Part shown: piece by piece, positions 14,779-19,103 of the stretch
Position numbering within the stretch: the first letter of the stretch is position 1
Layout of the letters: each line of letters begins with the position of its first letter
Source of the DNA: a virus
Strand: one strand, 5' to 3'
Virus record (IMG/VR): IMGVR_UViG_3300031651_000021
Coordinates: 1-23,895 of that record
Length of the DNA stretch: 23,895 nt
Program-made: the position numbers and the translations under genes
The notes under the pieces: generated by a model
The model's database searches: none
What the model was told of the DNA's origin: nothing
What the model saw: only the letters and a program-made list of their open reading frames with translations

Positions 14779-15525
14779 ATGAAACCGATGCTTGCGAAGA
14801 AATACGATGGTCAGGACCCGACAGGCTGGTTGATGAGTGAGAAACTCGATGGTGTTCGGGCGATATGGACCGGGGAAAAGCTGATTTCGCGGACAGGCAA
14901 GCCTTTCTGTGCTCCGGCATGGTTCGTTGAGGGTTTGCCTAAAGATGTTGTTCTTGACGGTGAATTATGGGAAGGGCGGGGGTTGTTTCAGCAGACATGC
15001 GGAAAGGTAAGAACAAAGAACAATCCAAACTGGGACGGAATCAGGTATATATTGTTCGATTGCATTGCCGCAGGCACTTTTACGGCAAGATATAAGAAAT
15101 TGTATCAGCTTGAGTTGCCTGAACATGCGGAGATGTTAAGGCAGATTGTATGTTCGAGTAAAAAACACATGCTGGATCTCGAGCGGCAAATATTGAATGA
15201 AGGCGGGGAAGGGATAATGCTTAAGAGGGCGTTAAGTCTTTATCAATACAAGCGGTCAGGGGACATTCTTAAAGTCAAGCGCTTTCAGACAGATGAAGCT
15301 ATTGTTGACGGATACGAAGCTGGTCAGGGCAGGCATGAGGGGCGCATTGGCGCTTTATTATGTAAGTTCAGAAATAAGATGATATCTATAGGCACCGGCC
15401 TTACCGATTCGGAAAGAGAAAATCCTCCGGAAAAGGGTGATTTAATTACCTTTAGATATTTTGAGTTAACGGAATCCGGAATGCCGAGATTCCCGGTATT
15501 TGTAGCACCAAGGGATTATGAATAA
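14779..15525 (+). CDS. ATP-dependent DNA ligase (minimal type)
   Basis: A 248-residue ligase with SD AAAAGGAG. Adenylation motif I is EKLDGVRA with Lys22 as the AMP-accepting residue, preceded by the usual MLAKKYDG start. Motif III is VVLDGELW (around residue 60), IIIa YILFDC, IV GGEGIMLKR, V LKVKRF. A short C-terminal OB domain follows (GRHEGRIGALLCKF ... GDLITFRYFELTESGMPRFPVFVAPR). There is no signal peptide, unlike periplasmic LigE. It joins nicks using ATP. A role in phage DNA replication, repair or recombination is expected. Confidence 0.92.
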   Translation: MKPMLAKKYDGQDPTGWLMSEKLDGVRAIWTGEKLISRTGKPFCAPAWFVEGLPKDVVLDGELWEGRGLFQQTCGKVRTKNNPNWDGIRYILFDCIAAGTFTARYKKLYQLELPEHAEMLRQIVCSSKKHMLDLERQILNEGGEGIMLKRALSLYQYKRSGDILKVKRFQTDEAIVDGYEAGQGRHEGRIGALLCKFRNKMISIGTGLTDSERENPPEKGDLITFRYFELTESGMPRFPVFVAPRDYE

Positions 15526-15538
15526 AAAAAGGATTTTT

Positions 15539-15673
15539 ATGGAAACTATAGAACTTGAAATTGATACTGCACAGAAGGACAAGCTTCAGCAATTACTCGC
15601 CAATGATGAACCGGTTGAAAATTACAGGATAATGGCCCAGATTCTATTGAATCAGGCTATTGAAGATGCGTAA
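15539..15673 (+). CDS. 44-residue protein, possible antitoxin/RHH-like
   Basis: Short ORF METIELEIDTAQKDKLQQLL...NQAIEDA with SD AAAGGA (15528-15534) at good spacing, 13 bases after the ligase stop. It looks like a small strand-helix-helix protein (an IELEID strand, then two amphipathic helices), compatible with a truncated ribbon-helix-helix fold. No family is recognised. The good ribosome site, codon pattern similar to its neighbours and co-directional placement support a real gene. Confidence 0.55.
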   Translation: METIELEIDTAQKDKLQQLLANDEPVENYRIMAQILLNQAIEDA

Positions 15674-15688
15674 ATTATTATCCCGCAA

Positions 15689-15711
15689 AGCTGAGAACTA
15701 AAAGCTGAAAG
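15689..15711. repeat. AGCTGAGAACTAAAAGCTGAAAG repeat
   Basis: AGCTGA/AGCTGAAAG family element in the gap before the DUF7873-like gene. Confidence 0.6.
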
Positions 15712-15758
15712 AAAAAAGGATAATTGGATATTAATTTTAAGATGAACAAGGAGTTATT

Positions 15759-16487
15759 ATGAAACAGAATCAGATTATCGCTATTGTGTCAGGAAAGAAA
15801 GCGAGAGCTACGAAAACTATTACTGAAATACATCATGGATGGAAAGATAGCGAACTTACAGGCATAGTTCGCACCTACGAGCCAAAAGACGAGGAGGGCG
15901 AAAGATTCCCTTCTGAAAGCCGTGAAGTGCAAATTCGAGCAGCTCGTATTATTCCGAAAGTCACGGAAATACTGAGGGATTTTTATGATTTTGTTTTGAC
16001 GCAGGAATATGCGAATCAACTTGCCAAAGCTGATGTTAAAATAGATGATAAAACTTTGCTGGTTGGTCTGCCTGTTACTACTATCCTGTTCCTGGAAAAA
16101 CAGGTTGTAGATTTATTGGCTTTTGCTAAAAATCTTCCGGCACTACCTACAGATAAGGTATGGAAATATGACTCGGGCAAAGACTGTTTCGTTTCCGATA
16201 TAGAGGAAACCAACAAAACAAAGAAAGTACCGAAAGTCATAACAAAATGTGCAGCTACGAAAGAGCACCCTGCACAAACGGAACTAATCACAATAGACGA
16301 AACTATTGGCCATTGGAAAACTATACATCTTTCCGGTGCTGTTACCGTTGAGTATAAAGAAAAAATAATAAAGCGTCTTGAGGTTTTACAGGATGTTTTG
16401 AAAATGGCAAGGGAAGAAGCTAACAGTCAGGAAGTTTCAATGCTAAAAATGGGTGACAGTATATTTTCTTATATTTTTGCTGATTGA
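15759..16487 (+). CDS. DUF7873-like phage protein
   Basis: A 242-residue protein with SD AAGGAG. The sequence follows a family I know from phages and actinobacterial genomes (DUF7873 by memory): NQIIAIVSGKKARA at the start, ELTGIVRTYEPKDEEGERFP (33-52), VGLPVTTILFLEKQVVDL (about 102-119), TKKVPKVITKCAATKEHPAQ (about 154-173), and a C-terminal KMAREEANSQEV then GDSIFSYIF. Function is unknown; no catalytic motif is obvious. It follows the ligase group and precedes the tRNA region, so a role in nucleic-acid metabolism is only a guess. The TGA stop overlaps a TTGACA hexamer (16484-16489). Confidence 0.75.
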   Translation: MKQNQIIAIVSGKKARATKTITEIHHGWKDSELTGIVRTYEPKDEEGERFPSESREVQIRAARIIPKVTEILRDFYDFVLTQEYANQLAKADVKIDDKTLLVGLPVTTILFLEKQVVDLLAFAKNLPALPTDKVWKYDSGKDCFVSDIEETNKTKKVPKVITKCAATKEHPAQTELITIDETIGHWKTIHLSGAVTVEYKEKIIKRLEVLQDVLKMAREEANSQEVSMLKMGDSIFSYIFAD

Positions 16488-16509
16488 CAAGTTAATAAAG
16501 AGCACAGGT

Positions 16510-16542
16510 TTAAACTTAGATTCAGTCTAAACACGATATCCT
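16510..16542 (+). other. Upstream rod strand of permuted tRNA unit A
   Basis: This strand can pair, in order, with the strand after the unit A 5' piece: 16510-16517 with 16661-16668 (8 bp), 16524-16528 with 16649-16653 (5 bp), and 16535-16542 with 16632-16639 (8 bp, two G-U). The last would be the variable arm of a class II tRNA. Confidence 0.5.
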
Positions 16543-16638
16543 TGCAGGTTCGAGACCTGCTCGGGCAACCAGTTATTATTTTTATAAACTGCCCGGTGGC
16601 GGAATTGGCAGACGCATAACCGAAAGGTTGTAGGGTAT
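16536..16638 (+). tRNA. Circularly permuted Leu-like tRNA (unit A), 3' piece before 5' piece
   Basis: Order in DNA: variable-arm 3' strand (16535-16542), T arm GCAGG-TTCGAGA-CCTGC (16544-16560), acceptor strand TCGGGCA (16561-16567), A73, CCA (16569-16571), linker of 18 nt, then acceptor strand TGCCCGG (16590-16596), TG, Leu-type D arm GCG-GAATTGGCAGA-CGC (16599-16615), and variable-arm 5' strand (16632-16639). The acceptor strands pair 7 of 7 (one G-U). Where the anticodon arm should be, TAACC-GAAA-GGTTG (16617-16630) forms a stem closed by a tetraloop, so no anticodon is present. Either a two-piece tRNA-like RNA not used for decoding, or a tRNA needing further processing. Processing at both ends of the linker (RNase P and a 3' nuclease) would leave two annealed pieces, as in two-piece tmRNA. 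Confidence 0.65.
16572..16589 (+). other. Linker of permuted unit A
   Basis: 18 nt between the encoded CCA and the matching 5' acceptor strand, ending TTTATAAAC. Unit B has a 22-nt linker with the identical last nine bases at the identical position. Confidence 0.7.
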
Positions 16639-16668
16639 TATAAAATTCAGACTATCGCTCAAGTTTAA
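16632..16668 (+). other. Downstream rod strand of permuted unit A
   Basis: Partner strand of 16510-16542. The three helices are nested and collinear, separated by internal loops of 9/6 and 7/6 nt. This region also contains TTCAGACTATCGC, part of which could instead pair with 16841-16846 downstream of unit B. Confidence 0.45.
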
Positions 16669-16677
16669 TCCGCAATG

Positions 16678-16699
16678 CGTATCCGGTCGAGTTTCACAT
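16678..16699 (+). other. Upstream rod strand of permuted unit B
   Basis: 16678-16685 (CGTATCCG, after GCAATG) can pair with 16833-16840 (CGGATGCG, 8 bp, one G-U), and 16693-16699 (TTCACAT) with 16812-16818 (ATGTGAA, 7 bp), extending the anticodon stem of unit B. Confidence 0.5.
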
Positions 16700-16700
16700 G

Positions 16701-16799
16701 TTATAGGTTAGGTTGTCGGTTCGATTCCGACCCCCTTCTCCATGCTATCATTCATTTTATAAACGAAGGGGTAGCTCAAGTTGGTCAGAGCATGACCTT
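16701..16799 (+). tRNA. Circularly permuted tRNA (unit B), 3' piece before 5' piece
   Basis: Order in DNA: anticodon-stem 3' strand GGTTA (16706-16710), variable loop GGTT, T arm GTCGG-TTCGATT-CCGAC (16715-16731), acceptor strand CCCCTTC (16732-16738), U73, CCA (16740-16742), 22-nt linker, acceptor strand GAAGGGG (16765-16771), TA, D arm GCTC-AAGTTGGTCA-GAGC (16774-16791), A26, anticodon-stem 5' strand TGACC (16793-16797). Acceptor strands pair 7 of 7 by Watson-Crick. The anticodon stem pairs 5 of 5 (one G-U) across the two pieces. The break lies in the anticodon loop, so the anticodon depends on how or whether ends are joined: TT from the 5' piece plus TTATA would give UUA, but this is not established. 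U73 would fit Gly, Cys or Thr identity. Confidence 0.7.
16743..16764 (+). other. Linker of permuted unit B
   Basis: 22 nt between the encoded CCA and GAAGGGG. It ends TTTATAAAC, identical to the end of the unit A linker. Confidence 0.7.
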
Positions 16800-16811
16800 A
16801 ATTAGACTAAA

Positions 16812-16840
16812 ATGTGAATTAAACGGAGAAAACGGATGCG
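16812..16840 (+). other. Downstream rod strand of permuted unit B
   Basis: Partner of 16678-16699. The adjacent GCGATA (16841-16846) could also pair with TATCGC (16653-16658). Confidence 0.45.
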
Positions 16841-16868
16841 GCGATAAGTTCCATTGTATGAACTACCC

Positions 16869-16885
16869 ACGTTCTTAAAAAACGT
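16869..16885 (+). other. Anticodon-arm-like hairpin with Leu(UAA) loop
   Basis: ACGTT-CTTAAAA-AACGT: a 5-bp stem and 7-nt loop with C32, U33, anticodon UAA, A37, A38. No D arm, T arm or CCA surrounds it. See findings. Confidence 0.3.
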
Positions 16886-16902
16886 ATTGGTTGCTCAAAC
16901 GC

Positions 16903-16935
16903 TGCCCCTGTCGGCAGGATAGTTCGGCAGGGGCA
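16903..16935 (+). other. Strong GC hairpin after permuted tRNAs
   Basis: TGCCCCTG / CAGGGGCA perfect 8-bp stem, extended inward by TCGG / TTCGG with wobbles. The sequence after it (TTATAAAAATAAAAT) is A-rich rather than U-rich, so a classical terminator is unlikely. It may be a processing or stability element closing the RNA. Confidence 0.5.
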
Positions 16936-16991
16936 TTATAAAAATAAAATCCGCGAAAGCCGCGGTTTAAAAATGGAGTTGAAAATTAGCT

Positions 16992-17567
16992 TTGAATTAC
17001 GCAAAAAATACAACAGTTTCAATTGAGCGATCCCGGCAGGAACTTGGGGTAATACTAAGACGAGCGGGGGCGAATAAAGTAATGCTCGGCTGGGACAGTG
17101 ATATAACATTTGTGGCTTTTGCTATTGATGGTATACCGGTAAAGCAGACGATTGTAATGCCGCCGAAGGAAGATTACTCACAAACCGAGCAGGGCAGGGA
17201 TAGGAACGAGCAATCAATGTTAAAAGCATGGGATCAGGCATGCCGGCAGCGGATGAGGGAGCATGTAGTATTATTGAAGGCTAAACTTATAGCAATTACC
17301 CTTGGCTTTCGTACAGTTAAGCAGGAATTCATGGCTGATATCTGCTTGCCGAGTGGAAATACAATTGGGCAGGAATCATCAACCTCCTCCTCCGAACCGT
17401 GCGGGGCCGTGCGCAAACCGGTCCCGGCGGTTTATTTATTGCAGGGTAGAGCAGTCAGGTTAGCTCGCGTGGCCCATAACCACGAGGTCGCGGGTTCGAA
17501 TCCCGCCCCTGCTAATTGGGCCCGACAATATAGAAAAGAAGAGAATAGAGTGCGTCCGGTACACTAA
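16992..17567 (+). CDS. Conserved phage hypothetical protein, 3' end overlapping a tRNA
   Basis: Starts with TTG (16992) and reads NYAKNTTVSIERSRQELGVIL (residues 2-22), KVMLGWDSDITFVAFAIDGIPV, RQRMREHVVLLKAKLIAI, FMADICLPSGNTIG. This is a widespread phage family (from memory: YAKGT-V-x-x-S...GW-x-x...AF-x-x-G...WEQACRQRWRAL-L-IKAKLEA...LPDG-TVG) of unknown function. Homologues end soon after the LPDG-TVG motif. Here the frame continues into Pro/Ser-rich sequence and then runs through the tRNA at 17440-17514 to 17567, so the last 50 or more residues are unlikely to be native. GGAG lies about 15 bases upstream of the TTG. Either the true stop was lost by rearrangement or the tRNA was inserted here. 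Confidence 0.65.
   Translation: MNYAKNTTVSIERSRQELGVILRRAGANKVMLGWDSDITFVAFAIDGIPVKQTIVMPPKEDYSQTEQGRDRNEQSMLKAWDQACRQRMREHVVLLKAKLIAITLGFRTVKQEFMADICLPSGNTIGQESSTSSSEPCGAVRKPVPAVYLLQGRAVRLARVAHNHEVAGSNPAPANWARQYRKEENRVRPVH
17440..17514 (+). tRNA. Initiator-like tRNA(CAU), contiguous
   Basis: Acceptor TGCAGGG / CCCTGCT (6 bp, with 1-72 U-U mismatch), TA, D arm GAGC-AGTCAGGTTA-GCTC, anticodon arm CGTGG-CCCATAA-CCACG with anticodon CAT at 17475-17477, variable AGGTC, T arm GCGGG-TTCGAAT-CCCGC, A73 at 17514. No CCA is encoded. The unpaired 1-72 and the A11:U24 pair are bacterial initiator features; the three G-C pairs of the anticodon stem are only partly kept (29:41 is U-A). Position 33 is C instead of the near-universal U. 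It lies inside the 3' part of the ORF at 16992. Confidence 0.82.
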
Positions 17568-17652
17568 CGGCATTGAACTGAATTAACAGTGGTAAATTTT
17601 ATCGCCCCAAAGGCCGGAATAGGGACGGCATTATTTGAAAAGTTAATATTAA
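17568..17652 (+). other. Noncoding stretch before tRNA-like unit C
   Basis: No gene seen. It contains a small hairpin GCCG-GAATAGGGA-CGGC (about 17613-17629). Together with unit C and the stretch to 18112, about 545 bases carry no credible protein gene. Confidence 0.4.
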
Positions 17653-17800
17653 GGCCGAGAATTGCAAGGTGTAGCATCAAAACTATATGCCCCAGCCAAG
17701 ATAGTCGAGAGCGTTTTGCCGTCGCTCGTTAAAAAGGAAAGCTTGTTTACAGTTTCCGATGATGAGAGCGGGGTCGCGGGTTCGAATCCCGCCTCGGCTA
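17653..17800 (+). pseudogene. Disrupted or insertion-bearing tRNA-like locus (unit C)
   Basis: The 3' side is clear: variable GGGTC, T arm GCGGG-TTCGAAT-CCCGC (17776-17792), acceptor CTCGGCT (17793-17799), A73; no CCA. 22 bases through the T arm (GGTCGCGGGTTCGAATCCCG and following CC) are identical to the initiator-like tRNA upstream. A matching 5' acceptor strand GGCCGAG (17653-17659) pairs 7 of 7 with one G-U and is followed by a D-loop-like AAGGTGTA. Between these lie about 100 extra bases: an insertion before an anticodon stem CGCTC / GAGCG (17723-17727 / 17766-17770) and a 38-nt loop carrying a GGAAA / TTTCC hairpin. It may be a tRNA remnant, a recombined tRNA, or an attachment-site-like 3' tRNA end. 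Confidence 0.45.
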
Positions 17801-17899
17801 ATTGCGAAGCTGAAAAAAGTAGAAGCCGAACCTTGGGTGAGCAGTTCCATGGGACTGTGGGTAAGGATAAAGCAATCGCCCATTTTTTTGGAATCATTA

Positions 17900-17937
17900 T
17901 GAAAACTAAACGCTATACGCTATACGCTATCAACTAT
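17900..17937. repeat. ACGCTATACGCTATACGCTAT repeat
   Basis: ACTAAACGCTATACGCTATACG, CTATCAAC: the ACGCTAT family, the reverse complement sense of the GCGTATA tracts (TATACGC). Also at 19061-19086 and 19885-19928. Confidence 0.75.
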
Positions 17938-17938
17938 T

Positions 17939-18026
17939 GAAAGGCGATGGAGCGAACGGACATGGATGTGTCTGAAACAGGATGTTCATTCAACTCAACT
18001 GACAACGGATTGCCATCGTCTTTTTT
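17939..18026 (+). terminator. Long-stem terminator or small structured RNA
   Basis: AAAGGCGATGG (17940-17950) pairs with CCATCGTCTTT (18013-18023): 11 bp, one G-U. TTTTTT (18021-18026) follows immediately. The 62-base interior holds a GACA/TGTC mini-hairpin. It could be the terminator of the tRNA region or the body of a small RNA. Confidence 0.5.
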
Positions 18027-18040
18027 GTTATCCCGAAAAG

Positions 18041-18104
18041 GTGTGAAAGGTGTGAAAGGTGTGAAAGGTGTGAAAGGTGTGAAAGGTTAGAAAGGTTAGA
18101 AAGG
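18041..18104 (+). repeat. Tandem 9-bp GTGTGAAAG array (7 units)
   Basis: Five exact GTGTGAAAG units and two GTTAGAAAG units end 9 bases before the ATG at 18113. Each unit boundary contains GAAAGG, complementary to the CCUUUC part of the 16S 3' tail. A related array lies at 23130-23174. Confidence 0.9.
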
Positions 18105-18112
18105 ATATTGAA

Positions 18113-18457
18113 ATGAAAATATTGAAAAGGATTTCTCATGCGGTAAGGTCGTATAAGCTTAAACGGCTTGACGAGCACTTAATGAAGAAACATTTCGATG
18201 TCACTCCACTGTTGACGCCGGAACAGGCATCTATGCACAGGGCACTGAATAATACTCAGCAGCGGATAGCTAAGATGCTGACAAAAGATAAGCTTAGCTT
18301 AAAAAGGTTTCAGTCAATGGCCGAAGATATGACCGATGGTGATATTGATAATGCACGCAGGCTCGTCGGAGCCGTTCTCATTGAAGATATGATCTTAAAT
18401 GAGCTGAATGAAACATGCTTTAAGGAGAGAAAGGGATTTGAACATGGAAGAGCTTAA
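18113..18457 (+). CDS. Hypothetical protein, helical
   Basis: A 114-residue protein with a basic N-terminus (MKILKRISHAVRSYKLKRLDEHLMKK) and predicted helices throughout (LLTPEQASMHRALNNTQQRIAKML; DNARRLVGAVLIEDMIL). No family or motif is recognised. It is preceded by the GAAAGG array and overlaps the next small gene by 14 bases, so they are probably co-translated. Confidence 0.6.
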   Translation: MKILKRISHAVRSYKLKRLDEHLMKKHFDVTPLLTPEQASMHRALNNTQQRIAKMLTKDKLSLKRFQSMAEDMTDGDIDNARRLVGAVLIEDMILNELNETCFKERKGFEHGRA

Positions 18458-18572
18458 CGAATATTATTTAGACCAGGAAAGAGAGAATGCTGAACTCGTT
18501 GGATGCTGGTGGTTCGTCATCAAGTGGGTTGGTTTCGCGTTATTTTTCATGTGGATAGGCAGCAAATTATGA
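18444..18572 (+). CDS. 42-residue single-pass membrane protein
   Basis: MEELNEYYLDQEREN, then a hydrophobic aromatic segment (residues about 20-38, CWWFVIKWVGFALFFMWIG) and SKL. Good ribosome site AAAGGG 10 bases upstream of ATG 18444. It overlaps the upstream gene by 14 bases and the downstream gene by ATGA (18569-18572). The acidic outside/membrane helix pattern suggests a small inner-membrane phage protein; role unknown. Confidence 0.65.
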   Translation: MEELNEYYLDQERENAELVGCWWFVIKWVGFALFFMWIGSKL

Positions 18573-18748
18573 CTTATCCATTAACGGACAATCAGATTTG
18601 GGGATGCGAAGATACGGCGGTCGATTTTGACTGCCCTCTGAAAGAAGGCGGCTATTGCCCGATGGATTGTAATAGCTGCGAAGATTTTCAGTTGGAAATG
18701 GAAGGGATTAAAATAGCCGACAGCTCACAGTCATCAACCGACAGCTAA
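18569..18748 (+). CDS. 59-residue Cys-rich protein
   Basis: I place the start at ATG 18569 (MTYPLTDNQIWGCED), inside the upstream stop (ATGA), rather than at 18503, because the upstream membrane ORF occupies that stretch. Cysteines at 13, 22, 30, 34 and 37 (CPMDCNSC) suggest metal binding. The C-terminal SSQSSTDS and the TAA stop are encoded by an ACAGCTAA repeat. No family is recognised. Confidence 0.6.
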   Translation: MTYPLTDNQIWGCEDTAVDFDCPLKEGGYCPMDCNSCEDFQLEMEGIKIADSSQSSTDS

Positions 18749-18770
18749 TGGCTGAAAGCTGAAACCTATA
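18735..18770. repeat. CCGACAGCTAATGGCTGAAAGCTGAAA repeat crossing a stop codon
   Basis: CAACCGACAGCTAATGGCTG then AAAGCTGAAACC. The TAA of the Cys-rich gene lies inside. It matches 13851-13875 at the equivalent place. Confidence 0.75.
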
Positions 18771-18795
18771 AGTTAATGTTTAAGGAGAAACAAAA

Positions 18796-19053
18796 ATGCA
18801 CGAAAGAAAGTACAAAATCAAGGATGGTAAATTAGTTGACAGAGTTACAGAAAAGCCTATTCCGGATAATGAGCCGTTGTTCATTTTTCGTGCACAGGAC
18901 CGCAAGGCCCTGCCGGCATTGTGTGCCTATCTTATTATTCTTGATAATCTCAATCATAAAGCCAATGTCAATAAGAGTATTAAAGATTTTTGCGAGTTTC
19001 AGGAAAAGAATCCCCAACTTATGAAGGAGCCTGACTCACTGAGAAACATTTAG
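18796..19053 (+). CDS. Conserved phage hypothetical protein
   Basis: An 85-residue protein with SD TAAGGAG. It has the recurrent phage pattern KYKIKDGKLVDRVTEKPIPD, then EPLFIFRAQDRKALPALCAYL and a C-terminal FCEFQEKNPQLMKEPDSLR (I recall homologues with I-P-x-D-E-P-x-F-x-x-R-A-x-D...F-x-x-x...H-P-E-x-M-K-x-P). Function unknown. It lies in a run of small accessory genes separated by repeats. Confidence 0.65.
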   Translation: MHERKYKIKDGKLVDRVTEKPIPDNEPLFIFRAQDRKALPALCAYLIILDNLNHKANVNKSIKDFCEFQEKNPQLMKEPDSLRNI

Positions 19054-19057
19054 CCGG

Positions 19058-19086
19058 TACTAAACGCTATACGCTATACGCTAATT
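19058..19086. repeat. ACGCTATACGCTATACGCTAATT repeat
   Basis: CTAAACGCTATACGCTATAC GCTAATTTT, directly upstream of SD AGAAAGGAG of the following gene. Confidence 0.8.
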
Positions 19087-19103
19087 TTAGAAAGGAGTTT
19101 GTT

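Noticed and set aside
16484-16512. Promoter for the permuted tRNA region (TTGACA at 16484)
   Set aside because: The -35 hexamer is perfect but overlaps the stop of the upstream gene and no acceptable -10 lies 16-18 bases downstream.
16490-16950. Permuted group I intron (PIE arrangement) as explanation of the split tRNAs
   Set aside because: R/S-like strings such as AGACTAAAATG and CAGACTA are present, but the flanks between units are only about 90 bases, too short for a group I core, and unit A is permuted at the variable arm, not an anticodon-loop splice site.
16490-16950. Two-piece tmRNA
   Set aside because: The topology is similar, but the 5' pieces have normal tRNA D arms (Leu-type and standard), no GG-TTCGAC tmRNA signature and no tag reading frame.
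17662-17940. Plus-strand ORF through tRNA-like unit C
   Set aside because: Its protein contains the translated T arm of a tRNA and a terminal ACGCTAT repeat; it is a by-product of noncoding DNA.
18041-18104. CRISPR array
   Set aside because: The repeats are contiguous 9-mers without spacers, as are the other tandem tracts; no cas genes are present.
18503-18568. Upstream start for the Cys-rich protein at 18569
   Set aside because: That stretch encodes the 42-residue membrane protein in another frame, and ATG 18569 has the ATGA coupling and a Cys-rich protein without an odd hydrophobic leader.
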